Assembly (NCBI GenBank): GCA_051652645.1
Contig: JBOFUP010000060.1
Location: 1-64,000, forward strand
DNA length: 64,000 nt
Source: UBA7332 sp051652645
Lineage (GTDB): Bacteria > Bacteroidota > Bacteroidia > Bacteroidales > UBA7332
Reading direction: 5' to 3'
Shown here: one piece after another, positions 53,866 to 62,700 of the stretch
Layout: every line of letters starts with the position of its first letter
Numbering within the stretch: the first letter of the stretch is position 1
Notes under the pieces: model-generated
Told to the model about the DNA's origin: nothing
What the model saw: the letters and a program-made list of their open reading frames with translations, nothing else
Database searches by the model: none
Program-made: the position numbers and the translations under genes

Positions 53866-54525
53866 ATGATCGCAACGATTTCTGCAGATATTGTTTCATC
53901 AACATCTCTATCTAAGGAGAATATTATTCGTTTAAAAGAACGAATTGATCAGTTATGGCGTATTTTGGAAAATAAATACCCAGGCTTTTGGGGGCGTCAG
54001 ATAAAGGGTGATTATCTGGAATGTGTTATACCAAATCGGACAGATGCACTCCGGATAGCACTAATAATCAAATCTGCGCTGAAATCTTTTCAGACTGATA
54101 ATAACAACGATGTGCGTTTATTTCAATCCTACGGAGCACGTATAGCCATCGGGTTTGGAGAAATACGCACAGTTGAGAGAAATGATGATATAATGGATGG
54201 TGAAGCCATTTATCTATCAGGTCGTCGGTTACAACAAATGAATCAACTTTCTAAAGGAACGTTAGAGGTTACTTGCTCTGCTAAAAAATTAGAACAGACA
54301 CTACATCCTCTATTTACATTGGTCGATGCAATAGTGAACGATGCTACATCCAAGCAATGTGAAGTTCTTTATTATAAACTATTTGATAAGAACGAAACGG
54401 AAATAGCAAACCTGTTAAATATTAAGCAATCTGCCGTAAACCAAAGATCAACTGGAGGCAAGTGGTATGCTATAGAAACAGCTCTGAATTTTATCGAAAA
54501 CTTAAATTGGCAGGACTATGAATAG
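53866..54525 (+). CDS. SatD-family protein with nucleotide-cyclase-like core and C-terminal helix-turn-helix
   Basis: A 219-residue cytoplasmic protein. Residues 1-150 recall a class III cyclase homology domain: ISADIVSSTSLS (Asp8), IKGDYLECVI (Asp49), RIAIGFGEI (92-100) and GEAIYLSGRRLQQM (112-125) correspond in order to the ADIVGFT, GD, RIGIHTGE and AVNxAxR motifs, so both metal-binding aspartates seem kept while the usual Asn is replaced. Residues about 176-212 (NETEIANLLNIKQSAVNQRS) form a helix-turn-helix. The family name is from memory of SatD proteins; catalysis is unproven. Its stop overlaps the next ATG by 8 bases. Three palindromes precede it and may be its own binding sites. Confidence 0.78.
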   Translation: MIATISADIVSSTSLSKENIIRLKERIDQLWRILENKYPGFWGRQIKGDYLECVIPNRTDALRIALIIKSALKSFQTDNNNDVRLFQSYGARIAIGFGEIRTVERNDDIMDGEAIYLSGRRLQQMNQLSKGTLEVTCSAKKLEQTLHPLFTLVDAIVNDATSKQCEVLYYKLFDKNETEIANLLNIKQSAVNQRSTGGKWYAIETALNFIENLNWQDYE

Positions 54526-55273
54526 CACATTATTGATCAATCTTCTTTTGTCGCATCTTATAGTTGATTTCTATCTTCAATCCAACTCTATGTGCGACCA
54601 CAAGATTGTGAAAGGATTCAAAAGTTGGTTTCTATATCTCCATGCATTCCTTGCAGGAGTATTAGCATGGGCAATGGTTGTAGGTTCTGAATTTTGGAAA
54701 TATGCTTTAATCATTTTTCTTTCCCATTTAGTCATTGACGGATTGAAAGCACTATTAAGTGGGTACTTTACAAAAAAGAAAGAAGACAGTGATGTCTACA
54801 AACAACCTATCAGTAATTTTGCATTATTCTCCATCGATCAGATTCTTCACATTACAATTATCGGATTCATCTCTTTCTACTATAAAGATCAATTTCTGAA
54901 CATTTTTTCGCTATGCTCAGATAAATGGGCATTTAATGTCGCGTTGACAATCCTCATGTTACTTATTTGCTTAAAACCAGCTAATATCATCATAAAATTA
55001 GTTTTAGATGAATATAAGATCGGTCTCTCTACTGATTGCGAAGAGATAAAAAATGCAGGAGCATTGATTGGTGATCTGGAGCGTATTCTCACACTAGTAT
55101 TCGTTATTCTTGGGAAATACGAGGCTGTTGGTTTTCTAATCGCTGCAAAATCAATATTACGATTCAGGGATACACATACTGCAAAAACAGAATATGTATT
55201 AGCTGGAACATTCCTTAGCTTCGGGATCGCTATTCTCTGCGGAATTATTGCAGAATGTGCATGGATAAAGTGA
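54518..55273 (+). CDS. DUF3307 family membrane protein, partner of the SatD-like protein
   Basis: A 251-residue inner-membrane protein of unknown function with about six to seven helices. Two copies of a short membrane motif are visible, LLSHLIVDFYLQS (about residues 10-22) and FLSHLVIDGLKAL (about 67-79), suggesting an internal repeat with conserved His and Asp that might bind metal or move protons. Other helices include WFLYLHAFLAGVLAWAMVV and WAFNVALTILMLLICL. It overlaps the satD-like gene by 8 bases (ATGAATAG), so they are translationally coupled. A perfect 19-bp-stem terminator follows. Confidence 0.82.
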   Translation: MNSTLLINLLLSHLIVDFYLQSNSMCDHKIVKGFKSWFLYLHAFLAGVLAWAMVVGSEFWKYALIIFLSHLVIDGLKALLSGYFTKKKEDSDVYKQPISNFALFSIDQILHITIIGFISFYYKDQFLNIFSLCSDKWAFNVALTILMLLICLKPANIIIKLVLDEYKIGLSTDCEEIKNAGALIGDLERILTLVFVILGKYEAVGFLIAAKSILRFRDTHTAKTEYVLAGTFLSFGIAILCGIIAECAWIK

Positions 55274-55323
55274 TATTACTCAGAACTGAGTAAGACCCCC
55301 GATAAAGTATAGTTTTCCCACAT

Positions 55324-55380
55324 AAAAATAGCTCATTCAAAGTATTCTCTATTTCAAGAGGCTTTGAATGAGCTATTTTT
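55324..55380 (+). terminator. Terminator of the satD/DUF3307 pair
   Basis: Perfect 19-base arms AAAAATAGCTCATTCAAAG / CTTTGAATGAGCTATTTTT, 19-base loop, ending in T5, about 50 bases after the stop. The 247 bases from here to the arginase gene hold nothing supportable. Confidence 0.9.
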
Positions 55381-55627
55381 ATTATTCTAGACTTTAAAAC
55401 TCTGTTGGGGTTTAATTAGAGTTCTCTTAGGGGTTTTTATAATCTTGCAGTTTCCATACATCTGGTAGTATTCTTTTATTGATTTTCATCCCCGAGGGAA
55501 AAATCAAGCATAAATAAGAAACAAATAACAATCAAAACCTCAACATCCATTCAAAAAAAAACAACTAGCCAATATATATCCAGAAAATCTTCTTTAAGAA
55601 ACAGATTCAACATATGGAGATCATATC

Positions 55628-56524
55628 CTACAAACATCCAGCTATAAAGTCCACGATATCGAGGACAAGTAATGTTGTTTTGTCACCGCTATCCAGATCG
55701 GGATTGAATTCAACGACATCCATCGATTTAACCAGATGAGTGGCTAGCATTCCTGATACAAATAGTTTAAAATCCTGCAAAGTCATCCCCCCTTCCACCC
55801 TTGTACCTGTACCCGGTGCAATAGATGGATCAAGCACATCAATATCTATGCTAAAATGGACATTTCGTATTTTGCGTTCCTGAAGTTTATGCAATATATC
55901 ATGCACTACATGCTTCACACCAATACGACGAATTTCTGTCATCGGATAAATACTCAGATGCTCTTCTTCAATCAGACGCAGCTCTCCGTCATCGAGACTT
56001 CGGGTGCCGACAAGGAAAACATTCTTGGGATTTACTTTATTCCCGGGTTCGTAAATATTTACCAGGCTTGAAGCCCCTTTACCCATAAGTGCCCCCAAAG
56101 CCATTCCGTGGATATTTCCGCTTGGAGTTGTTTCGTGTGTATTGATATCACCATGTGCGTCTAGCCAGATGATACCAAAATCATCAAAAGCCTCTCCCAC
56201 ACCTGAAGCACTACCTAATCCAAGCGAATGATCACCACCAATTACAAGCGGAAAGCCATCTCCCTGAATCGTATCGTAGACAAGTTCGGCCAAGTTATTA
56301 TTAACCTCAACAATGGTCTCCAGATATTTTAATGATGTTCCACTTTTGAACTTATCGTTTTCAGGAACATCCGGCACATACAAATTACCCGTATCGTACG
56401 TTTTATGTCCATATTTTCGTATCCGGTCAATCAATCCATTACGGCGGAGATGATCAGGAGCCTTATCCACTCCTTTCCGGTCGCAGCCTAAGTTGATAGG
56501 CACACCTATTACATTGACTTTCAT
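55628..56524 (-). CDS. rocF: Arginase
   Basis: Hydrolyses arginine to ornithine and urea. Ureohydrolase motifs with Mn-binding residues are intact: VIGGDHSLGLG, IIWLDAHGDINTHET and HFSIDIDVLDPSIAPGTGTR. The N terminus KVNVIGVPINLGCDRKGVDK is arginase-like rather than agmatinase-like. 298 residues is normal. It follows the ornithine aminotransferase gene with a single base between them, so the pair forms an arginine breakdown operon. Codon use looks richer in CGG, CCG and GGC than the left 50 kb, judged by eye. Confidence 0.95.
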   Translation of the reverse strand: MKVNVIGVPINLGCDRKGVDKAPDHLRRNGLIDRIRKYGHKTYDTGNLYVPDVPENDKFKSGTSLKYLETIVEVNNNLAELVYDTIQGDGFPLVIGGDHSLGLGSASGVGEAFDDFGIIWLDAHGDINTHETTPSGNIHGMALGALMGKGASSLVNIYEPGNKVNPKNVFLVGTRSLDDGELRLIEEEHLSIYPMTEIRRIGVKHVVHDILHKLQERKIRNVHFSIDIDVLDPSIAPGTGTRVEGGMTLQDFKLFVSGMLATHLVKSMDVVEFNPDLDSGDKTTLLVLDIVDFIAGCL

Positions 56525-56525
56525 A

Positions 56526-57737
56526 CTATTTTAAATTATAAAAAACATGCTGAAGACGTTCCAGTACCTGAGTCATCTCTTCGGAAGTGATCACTAGCGG
56601 AGGAGTAAAACGAATTGTATGCTCGTGAGTGGGTTTTGCTAGAATACCTTCGTGCATCATACGCATACAGATCTCCCAGGCATCAATCCCTTTGTAAGGA
56701 ACTATTTCTACCGCATTCATCAAGCCTTTACCCCGAACATTTTTTATAAAAGGAGAATCGATACGGCTGACTTCATTACGGAACATCTCACCCATAAGCC
56801 GTGCATTATCCGGCATCTTTTCTTCAATAAGCACCTCTACAGCCTTTTTTGCTACACGTGCAGCGAGGGGACTTCCACCAAAAGTAGAGCCATGCTCGCC
56901 CGGACGGATTGTGAGCATAACCTCATCGCTTGTAAGAACCGCCGAAACAGGAAACATCCCTCCGGAAAGCGCTTTTCCTAAAATCAAGACATCCGGATGG
57001 ACGGAATCGTGATCGCAACAAAGCAAAGCTCCTGTACGTCCCAATCCAGTTTGTATTTCATCAGCAATAAAAAGCACATTACTATTTTTACAAAGCTCAT
57101 AGCAGTCATTCAGATAGCCAGGATCTGGAACAATTACACCCGCCTCACCCTGTATAGGCTCAACCAGAAAAGCAACGATATGCGGATCCTGCAATGCTTC
57201 ATAAAGTGCTTCGACATTATTGTAAGGTATCGGAATAAATCCAGGAGTAAACGGACCAAAGCCTCCGTAAGAGTTAGGATCTGATGAGAAAGAAACGATA
57301 GAGATCGTCCTTCCATGGAAATTAGACTCGCAAACCAGAATTTTTGCTTCATTTTCGGGAATTCCTTTTACACGATATCCCCAACGGCGAGCCAGCTTTA
57401 AGGCTGTTTCAACAGCTTCAGCACCAGTATTCATCGGCATTAGTTTATCATACTGGAATGTACGACACATGTATTCCATATACTCGCCCAGCGCATCGGA
57501 ATGGAATGCTCGTGAGGTAAGCGTGAGTTCGGATGCCTGTTTCACCATTTCCTCCAGAATCAAAGGATGACAGTGCCCCTGATTCAGGGCCGAGTAACCA
57601 GACAAACAATCTATGTATTCTTTATTATCTACATCCCATACATGAACCCCTTTCCCTTTTTTCAATACAACAGGCAGCGGATGATAATTATGCGCACCGA
57701 ATTCGTCTTCTCTCTCAATATATCTTTTAGTTTCCAT
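56526..57737 (-). CDS. rocD: Ornithine--oxo-acid aminotransferase
   Basis: PLP-dependent transfer of the delta-amino group of ornithine to 2-oxoglutarate, giving glutamate semialdehyde. Class III aminotransferase features: MPMNTGAEAVETALKLARRW, VAFLVEPIQGEAGVIVPDPG, LFIADEIQTGLGRTG, and the PLP lysine in ILGKALSGGMFPVSAVL. GEHGSTFGGSPLAARVAKKA follows. 403 residues is normal. First gene of the pair with arginase. No Bacteroidetes-type promoter box was recognised in the 100 bases upstream, in contrast to several genes on the left. Confidence 0.96.
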   Translation of the reverse strand: METKRYIEREDEFGAHNYHPLPVVLKKGKGVHVWDVDNKEYIDCLSGYSALNQGHCHPLILEEMVKQASELTLTSRAFHSDALGEYMEYMCRTFQYDKLMPMNTGAEAVETALKLARRWGYRVKGIPENEAKILVCESNFHGRTISIVSFSSDPNSYGGFGPFTPGFIPIPYNNVEALYEALQDPHIVAFLVEPIQGEAGVIVPDPGYLNDCYELCKNSNVLFIADEIQTGLGRTGALLCCDHDSVHPDVLILGKALSGGMFPVSAVLTSDEVMLTIRPGEHGSTFGGSPLAARVAKKAVEVLIEEKMPDNARLMGEMFRNEVSRIDSPFIKNVRGKGLMNAVEIVPYKGIDAWEICMRMMHEGILAKPTHEHTIRFTPPLVITSEEMTQVLERLQHVFYNLK

Positions 57738-58305
57738 ATGATATGTTTTTAGATTTTCAATCTACCATACCATAAAAACAACTATTTTCAGGGGTTTTGT
57801 TCACCACTACTTTATAATAATAACGATACACATTACTCAGACGTCTTGAGGTAGAAGATTACCGTAAGCGCATTTAGCAGGATTATCCATGATTGATAAT
57901 ACTCGAAACCTGCAAATCACAAAGAAAGAGCATGGTTATCAGTCCGATTGTAGACTCTATTAGTCCGATTAAGCCATAAGGAATTACTTTCGCGAGCCTA
58001 AATTGAATTTTTGAAATCGGTATCACGTTGATCTACTCAATATTTCACATTTCTTTCTCACGTACGATATTTGTAGCAGATAAAACAATCGAAATAACGG
58101 TTAGCAGTATAGCTAAAATCCGGGCAAAATAAACTATTTATGATCCATCAGAGGATTAAACCATCGAGAAGAGATAGGGGTATTCAGATTCAATGATTAT
58201 CGAAGAACTTGTTTGTCTGATTCTGACTTTGGTCATATACACTTCATCAACAGACGTGATGAGTTCAAAAATCGCATGAATTATTCTATATTCTATAATA
58301 TTGAA
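57738..58305. other. Noncoding stretch upstream of rocD
   Basis: About 570 bases with no supported gene. One plus-strand frame (about 58148-58330) is open for roughly 57 residues (for example RRDEFKNRMNYSIFYNIELQ) but has no start or recognisable domain. This stretch and the adjoining fragment suggest decayed sequence. Confidence 0.35.
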
Positions 58306-58539
58306 TTACAGCTCTTCTCCTGTTGACAAAACAATATCATTTTCAATCTAGTGTTTGAATCCAAAACCATCAAAAGCTTCTGCATTCAAAACGACTTCAT
58401 TGCCATAGTTATATATCCTTGGCCCATCAACGAAGCCATTCTCAGCCAGAACCATGACTTCAAATGATTGAAGTGCAAACTCGGCAATCAGGTTAACTGA
58501 CTCTTTTACCGGACAGCAATAATTTAAAATACTCTGGCC
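58306..58539 (-). pseudogene. Remnant of an InlB/Big-type repeat surface protein
   Basis: Read on the minus strand from 58539, the frame gives SVNLIAEFALQSFEVMVLAE, then YNYGNEVVLNAEAFDGFGF, KH, an amber stop where such repeats carry Trp, then IENDIVLSTGEEL and a TAA stop. The pattern (YxxGxxVxLxAxxxxGFxFxxWxxN) is that of InlB B-repeat-like modules. No start is present and the fragment ends exactly where repeat copy B begins, so the upstream part is lost. It is too short to be functional. Confidence 0.5.
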
Positions 58540-58860
58540 CCCCTATGTAGCAGTGTGCATCATTACAGGGCCAATAACCTAATCTATACCAATTGTTTCA
58601 TTCTAGATTTAAATTGATATATACTATGCACACACCCTTTCCACATCCATAACACAAACTATACCAGCAGAATGGGTATAAAAAAACATCATATACTACA
58701 TCTCTGCTAGTAATCTGCACACTATTTCAAATAACCAAAAGACATATCACACGGATTTCTTTAAGTACTTATCTCAACATAAAAAAGGGTAATTAATCAG
58801 AGAGCTAATCGTTTATCCTTTTTTGATTTGAACCCTTTGAATTCCCTCACTATTTTCGAG
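58540..58860. repeat. Direct repeat copy B, about 320 bp, noncoding
   Basis: Second copy of the 52795-53114 repeat in the same orientation. Its hairpin at about 58783-58821 has changed arm sequence (AAAAGGGTAA against TTATCCTTTT) relative to copy A (AAAAGTACAAA against TTTGTACTTTT): three substitutions in one arm are balanced in the other, so pairing is kept. It lies 88 bases upstream of the 58949 gene and abuts the pseudogene fragment. Confidence 0.85.
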
Positions 58861-58948
58861 AAGGCTTTTTTTTATTGCATATCTGAATATTTTTTTACAA
58901 CTTTGAGAATTAATAAGAAAAACATGGATATTAATTTACCAATATATT

Positions 58949-59659
58949 ATGGAAATAATTCTGCCCTGGCTTTATATCTTAGTTGTAATGCTGATAATCT
59001 TATGTTCCTATTTCCTTATGAACAGTCAGCCCCTTAGTGAAGAGGAAATCGAAATGCTAGCTGTCAAAAAACGAGATAAAGCGATAACTCAGTATTTTAA
59101 ATTTGACAGAAGACAGTTGCAGTTTAATACTGGCTTTGAAAAAACAATGAAGTCAGAAGGGTGTTTTTATCGATTGGAGGAATTATTACACATATTTCCA
59201 GCCTATGTTGGGTATTTACTAAAATATAAAAAGCACAGATGGATTGTGGTTGCATTTGAAAATAGTCAAAAAATTGAGTTAATGTGGTCTAACAAAGGAA
59301 CTGATATATTTAATGTCAGCTTAAAATTATCACATTCTGATTTGATAAATAAGGCTAAAAAGAATGGCGCAAACTCTATTCTTGTTTTCATCAATCATCC
59401 CAATTGGGACCCACAAAACATTGATTTGATCCATCCTTCAGATTATGAATTAACAGATGCTCAAAAATTTTCTGATAAATGTATATCAAACGGGCTTAAT
59501 TGTCTTCACTTTATTTGTGAGCGTGGCAGATATAATAATTATCATACTAAATGTACTGAATCCTTTCTATCTCTTGATTTCTATGAGGATAAAATATCCA
59601 GAGAAAATGGGCACAGTAAATACCGAAATATGATCCTTCATACTCAACTAAACTTTTAA
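58949..59659 (+). CDS. Membrane-anchored protein with degenerate RadC/JAB-like domain
   Basis: A 236-residue protein with one N-terminal membrane helix (about 3-24, ILPWLYILVVMLIILCSYFL) and a cytoplasmic part. Residues about 145-205 follow the RadC pattern: DLINKAKKNGANSILVFINH, then PNWDP, PSDYELTDAQKFSDKCIS, NGLNCLHFICERG. This parallels the RadC stretch with HNHPSGDPTPS...D...T. The first JAMM histidine is replaced (INHP instead of HNHP), so metal-protease activity is doubtful. The match is by eye. It is convergent with the restriction gene, across a shared terminator. Confidence 0.6.
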   Translation: MEIILPWLYILVVMLIILCSYFLMNSQPLSEEEIEMLAVKKRDKAITQYFKFDRRQLQFNTGFEKTMKSEGCFYRLEELLHIFPAYVGYLLKYKKHRWIVVAFENSQKIELMWSNKGTDIFNVSLKLSHSDLINKAKKNGANSILVFINHPNWDPQNIDLIHPSDYELTDAQKFSDKCISNGLNCLHFICERGRYNNYHTKCTESFLSLDFYEDKISRENGHSKYRNMILHTQLNF

Positions 59660-59660
59660 T

Positions 59661-59699
59661 AACAAAGCCTGATAAGTCAATTGCTTATCAGGCTTTGTT
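59661..59699. terminator. Bidirectional terminator between the RadC-like and restriction genes
   Basis: Perfect 16-bp stem AACAAAGCCTGATAAG / CTTATCAGGCTTTGTT with a 7-base loop, in the 51-base gap between two convergent genes. Confidence 0.9.
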
Positions 59700-59710
59700 G
59701 TTATTTCTAT

Positions 59711-62700
59711 TTACACCATCGGCTTGATGGTTGATTCAATGAAGGCTATTTCTTCTTCTGTTAAGCTATATTTAGCATAAAGTTGCTGATCTATTTCTTC
59801 TATTGATTTACTCCAATCTATATCGGATTTGGTAGTAAAATCTTGAAGTGGAACAAATTTAAATTTATCTTTTGAAATATTTTGAGTTAATAAAATAGTT
59901 GATAGTAAAAATCTAAAGAATGATGTTTTGACATAAGCTTTTAAATTATTTGCTTCCGCCTTAGAGTCAAAGATTGATAATAATAAATATGATTCAGTAC
60001 AAACAGTATTTGGCCCAAGTACTTCTATTCTCGATACTACTCTTTTTTTTCCATCTTTATCAGATTGACCAGCATGCTCGGATGATGTTTTTGACATCAC
60101 AACCTTCCATTTATCTATAAGACTTTTATTGCTCGTTATTAAACTTTGTTCAATGTAGAAATAACCCTTACTACCAAAGACTTCAACACATTTATCAAAA
60201 GCATCCATCCGTCCCTTAGCATCACTACTCAAACCAAATGGTCTACGACTATAGACTATTGAAGAAAATGTTATATCTGTATTATCATTCACCTTATCGA
60301 TAATATCAATCGATTCATGTTCTCTAATAAAGCTTTCAAATTGATTCAGCGCTCGAACTGATGAAGTTTTTGTTGTTTTTGTGCAATTATAAACAGAACA
60401 ATTATCATTGTATTTTATATCCCATAGAAAATAGCAGACACCTCCGGCAATATCAACTCCATCGAAACAATCTCTTGAATCGTTATAATCGAACAAACAT
60501 CTTATTCTTTTATCATTCAACATAGACTCTCTAAAAACATCTAATCCTTTTCCTCCGCTATACCATTTTGATGGCATAATCATAGATATAAAATTAGGTT
60601 TTATATTTCGTGATATATCTACAAATTTATTATAAATTGGGATAGAACTTGATCCATTTCCTCCACCATCCATCATCTGATAAGGAGGATTACCTACTAT
60701 CGCATTGAATTTCATATTCGATTCGTTATTAACTTTCCAATAACCTTTACCATCTTTTACTTTTGACAAAAAATTATCCGGCTTGTTAGTTATTTGGTTT
60801 GTAAGATCCTGAAAATGACGCGTATTCACCTTTGCGTCCCTAAACCCTCTTAAGGTACGTTTGGTAATGCTTTTTGCCATTGGTGTTTTACAAAGCACAA
60901 AGATATTTTCTTTTAAAACTTTATCCCATATTCCCAGGCAAATTTCTTTATTGTTTTGCTCTTTTTCTGACAAAGAAGTCAGACGGTTTCTATATATGGA
61001 ATAAGCCATGTAGAGCGGATAAAGACCCGATTTTGAGTTAATCTCTAAGATCCTTGAATTGGAGTTAAAAACCTGATCCGTCACCTCTCCATGATTAACA
61101 TAGCGTGGAGCGCTTAGTGTATTTTCGTATTTCTCATCAAAAAAAACATGCCCACCCATACAGTCGCCAATATGCATATTTACTACACGCCACGGAGTAA
61201 GAACAGTTTCTTTATCTGGATTTCGGAATGTAGCAAAAATAGCCGTGATCCGCTCTATGCGTTCTTCAACCGTAAGCGTGTCTGTTGATTTTGCCATTTC
61301 GCGAATCCGTTTTCCGGCAGCAGAAAAGATGTCCGGATCGTAATATTTTTTTAATCCGTTGAACTTTTGTTTGGTGACTCCTTTTGGCATAAACTCCTCC
61401 CAAGATTGGTTATCAATCAATGAGGTGAAGTTATTAATATCAATCGTCTGAGTTTCGTCTTTGAGTTCCGCCCCGTAAATCATCAGAGGCATACGAATGG
61501 ATATTCCACGTAGAACAGAAATAGCTGTCTCTTTGTTCTTTCTTTTTTTGGCTTTCTCCTCTATCAGCCGCTTATCCTCTTCGGACAATTCTTCTTTTTT
61601 GCGCTTTTTCTTTTCGGCAGCTTCCAGTTGCTCGTGTTCTTCGTCCGTAAAACCTTGTCGGTTGAGGTCGATATCACCTGTTTTCGGCATTGCCCTTGTA
61701 GCTCCGATAATTTTTTTAAGCTGATCAAACTCGTTTAACTCAACATCGTCTAATTTCATCAGATTATCGTTATACAAGCATCCATCTTCGAATCCATTAC
61801 GAACCACTCGCTCTACATAGACTTTCTTTAATTGTTCGAGCATTTGGCCGGTGTCGTACTGACGCATTTCAGAACCATTGATTCCGATGATCGGACAGAA
61901 ATTCAGAAAATCGCCCATGATTGTACGGTCGTTATCGGATGTTTTGCCTGCTTTCGCCGATATTTTTGCCGTTTCGGCAATAACCTTGAGGGTTCTGTCC
62001 GGAGCAAAGTCAAACACAAAACACTCTTCTTTTGTTTTTCCTCCGATTACAGCCGGAGTCTGTACACGGAATATAGTTTGCATATATCCTGCTGCGGAAG
62101 TATTGTAAGATCCGGACAACATAAGTACAGCAGTCCATGGTTTGACCGACACACCCGTCGTAAGCTTTCCGCACGACAATGTAATCGTGTATGCATCTTC
62201 CGGGGAATCGGTCATAGCATCTTTAACGGCTTTAAGTGCATCGGAGTAGTTGGTTTCTTCATCTCCTTCACCTGCCACATTGACGATTTTGAAATTGCAA
62301 AATACAGGATGACTCTGAAGCAATGAACTCAAAGCTTTCGCTTCTTTCACACCGGGAATCATCCATAGTGTGTGACGGAAATTATCACGATACTTGTCTG
62401 TTGAGAAAGGATATTTGCTTTGAGCATCTTTCTTGCAAAGCAAATTGACAAATGCAACCACATCTTTGTGATGAATAAACTCGCCTGATTCGTCGATGCG
62501 AAAAAACTCTTTGAAGTTGAAAGCAAGCTCGCTATCGGAATAGGCAGCAAGAGACTCACCGAGATTGTAAGTAAATATATTCAATCGGGGTAATGACGCA
62601 TAGGGATTAGGATCGCCAAAGTGGTATAACTCCCACTCTTGTTTGGCTCTCTGCTCCATTACATAGTCCCAGGTGAATATCTCGTCTTCCTTATGGTCGT

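Noticed and set aside
58340..58380. GTTTGAATCC, resembling a tRNA T-loop
   Set aside because: No acceptor stem or anticodon arm can be built around it, and the bases are part of a degraded coding frame read on the minus strand.
58828..59037. 69-codon ORF overlapping the start of the RadC-like gene
   Set aside because: It begins in the end of repeat copy B, is in another frame from the longer gene, and has no recognisable features.
61832..62326. 164-codon plus-strand ORF within the restriction-modification gene
   Set aside because: It is antisense to the helicase and linker coding region, whose protein motifs are intact, and has no family likeness.
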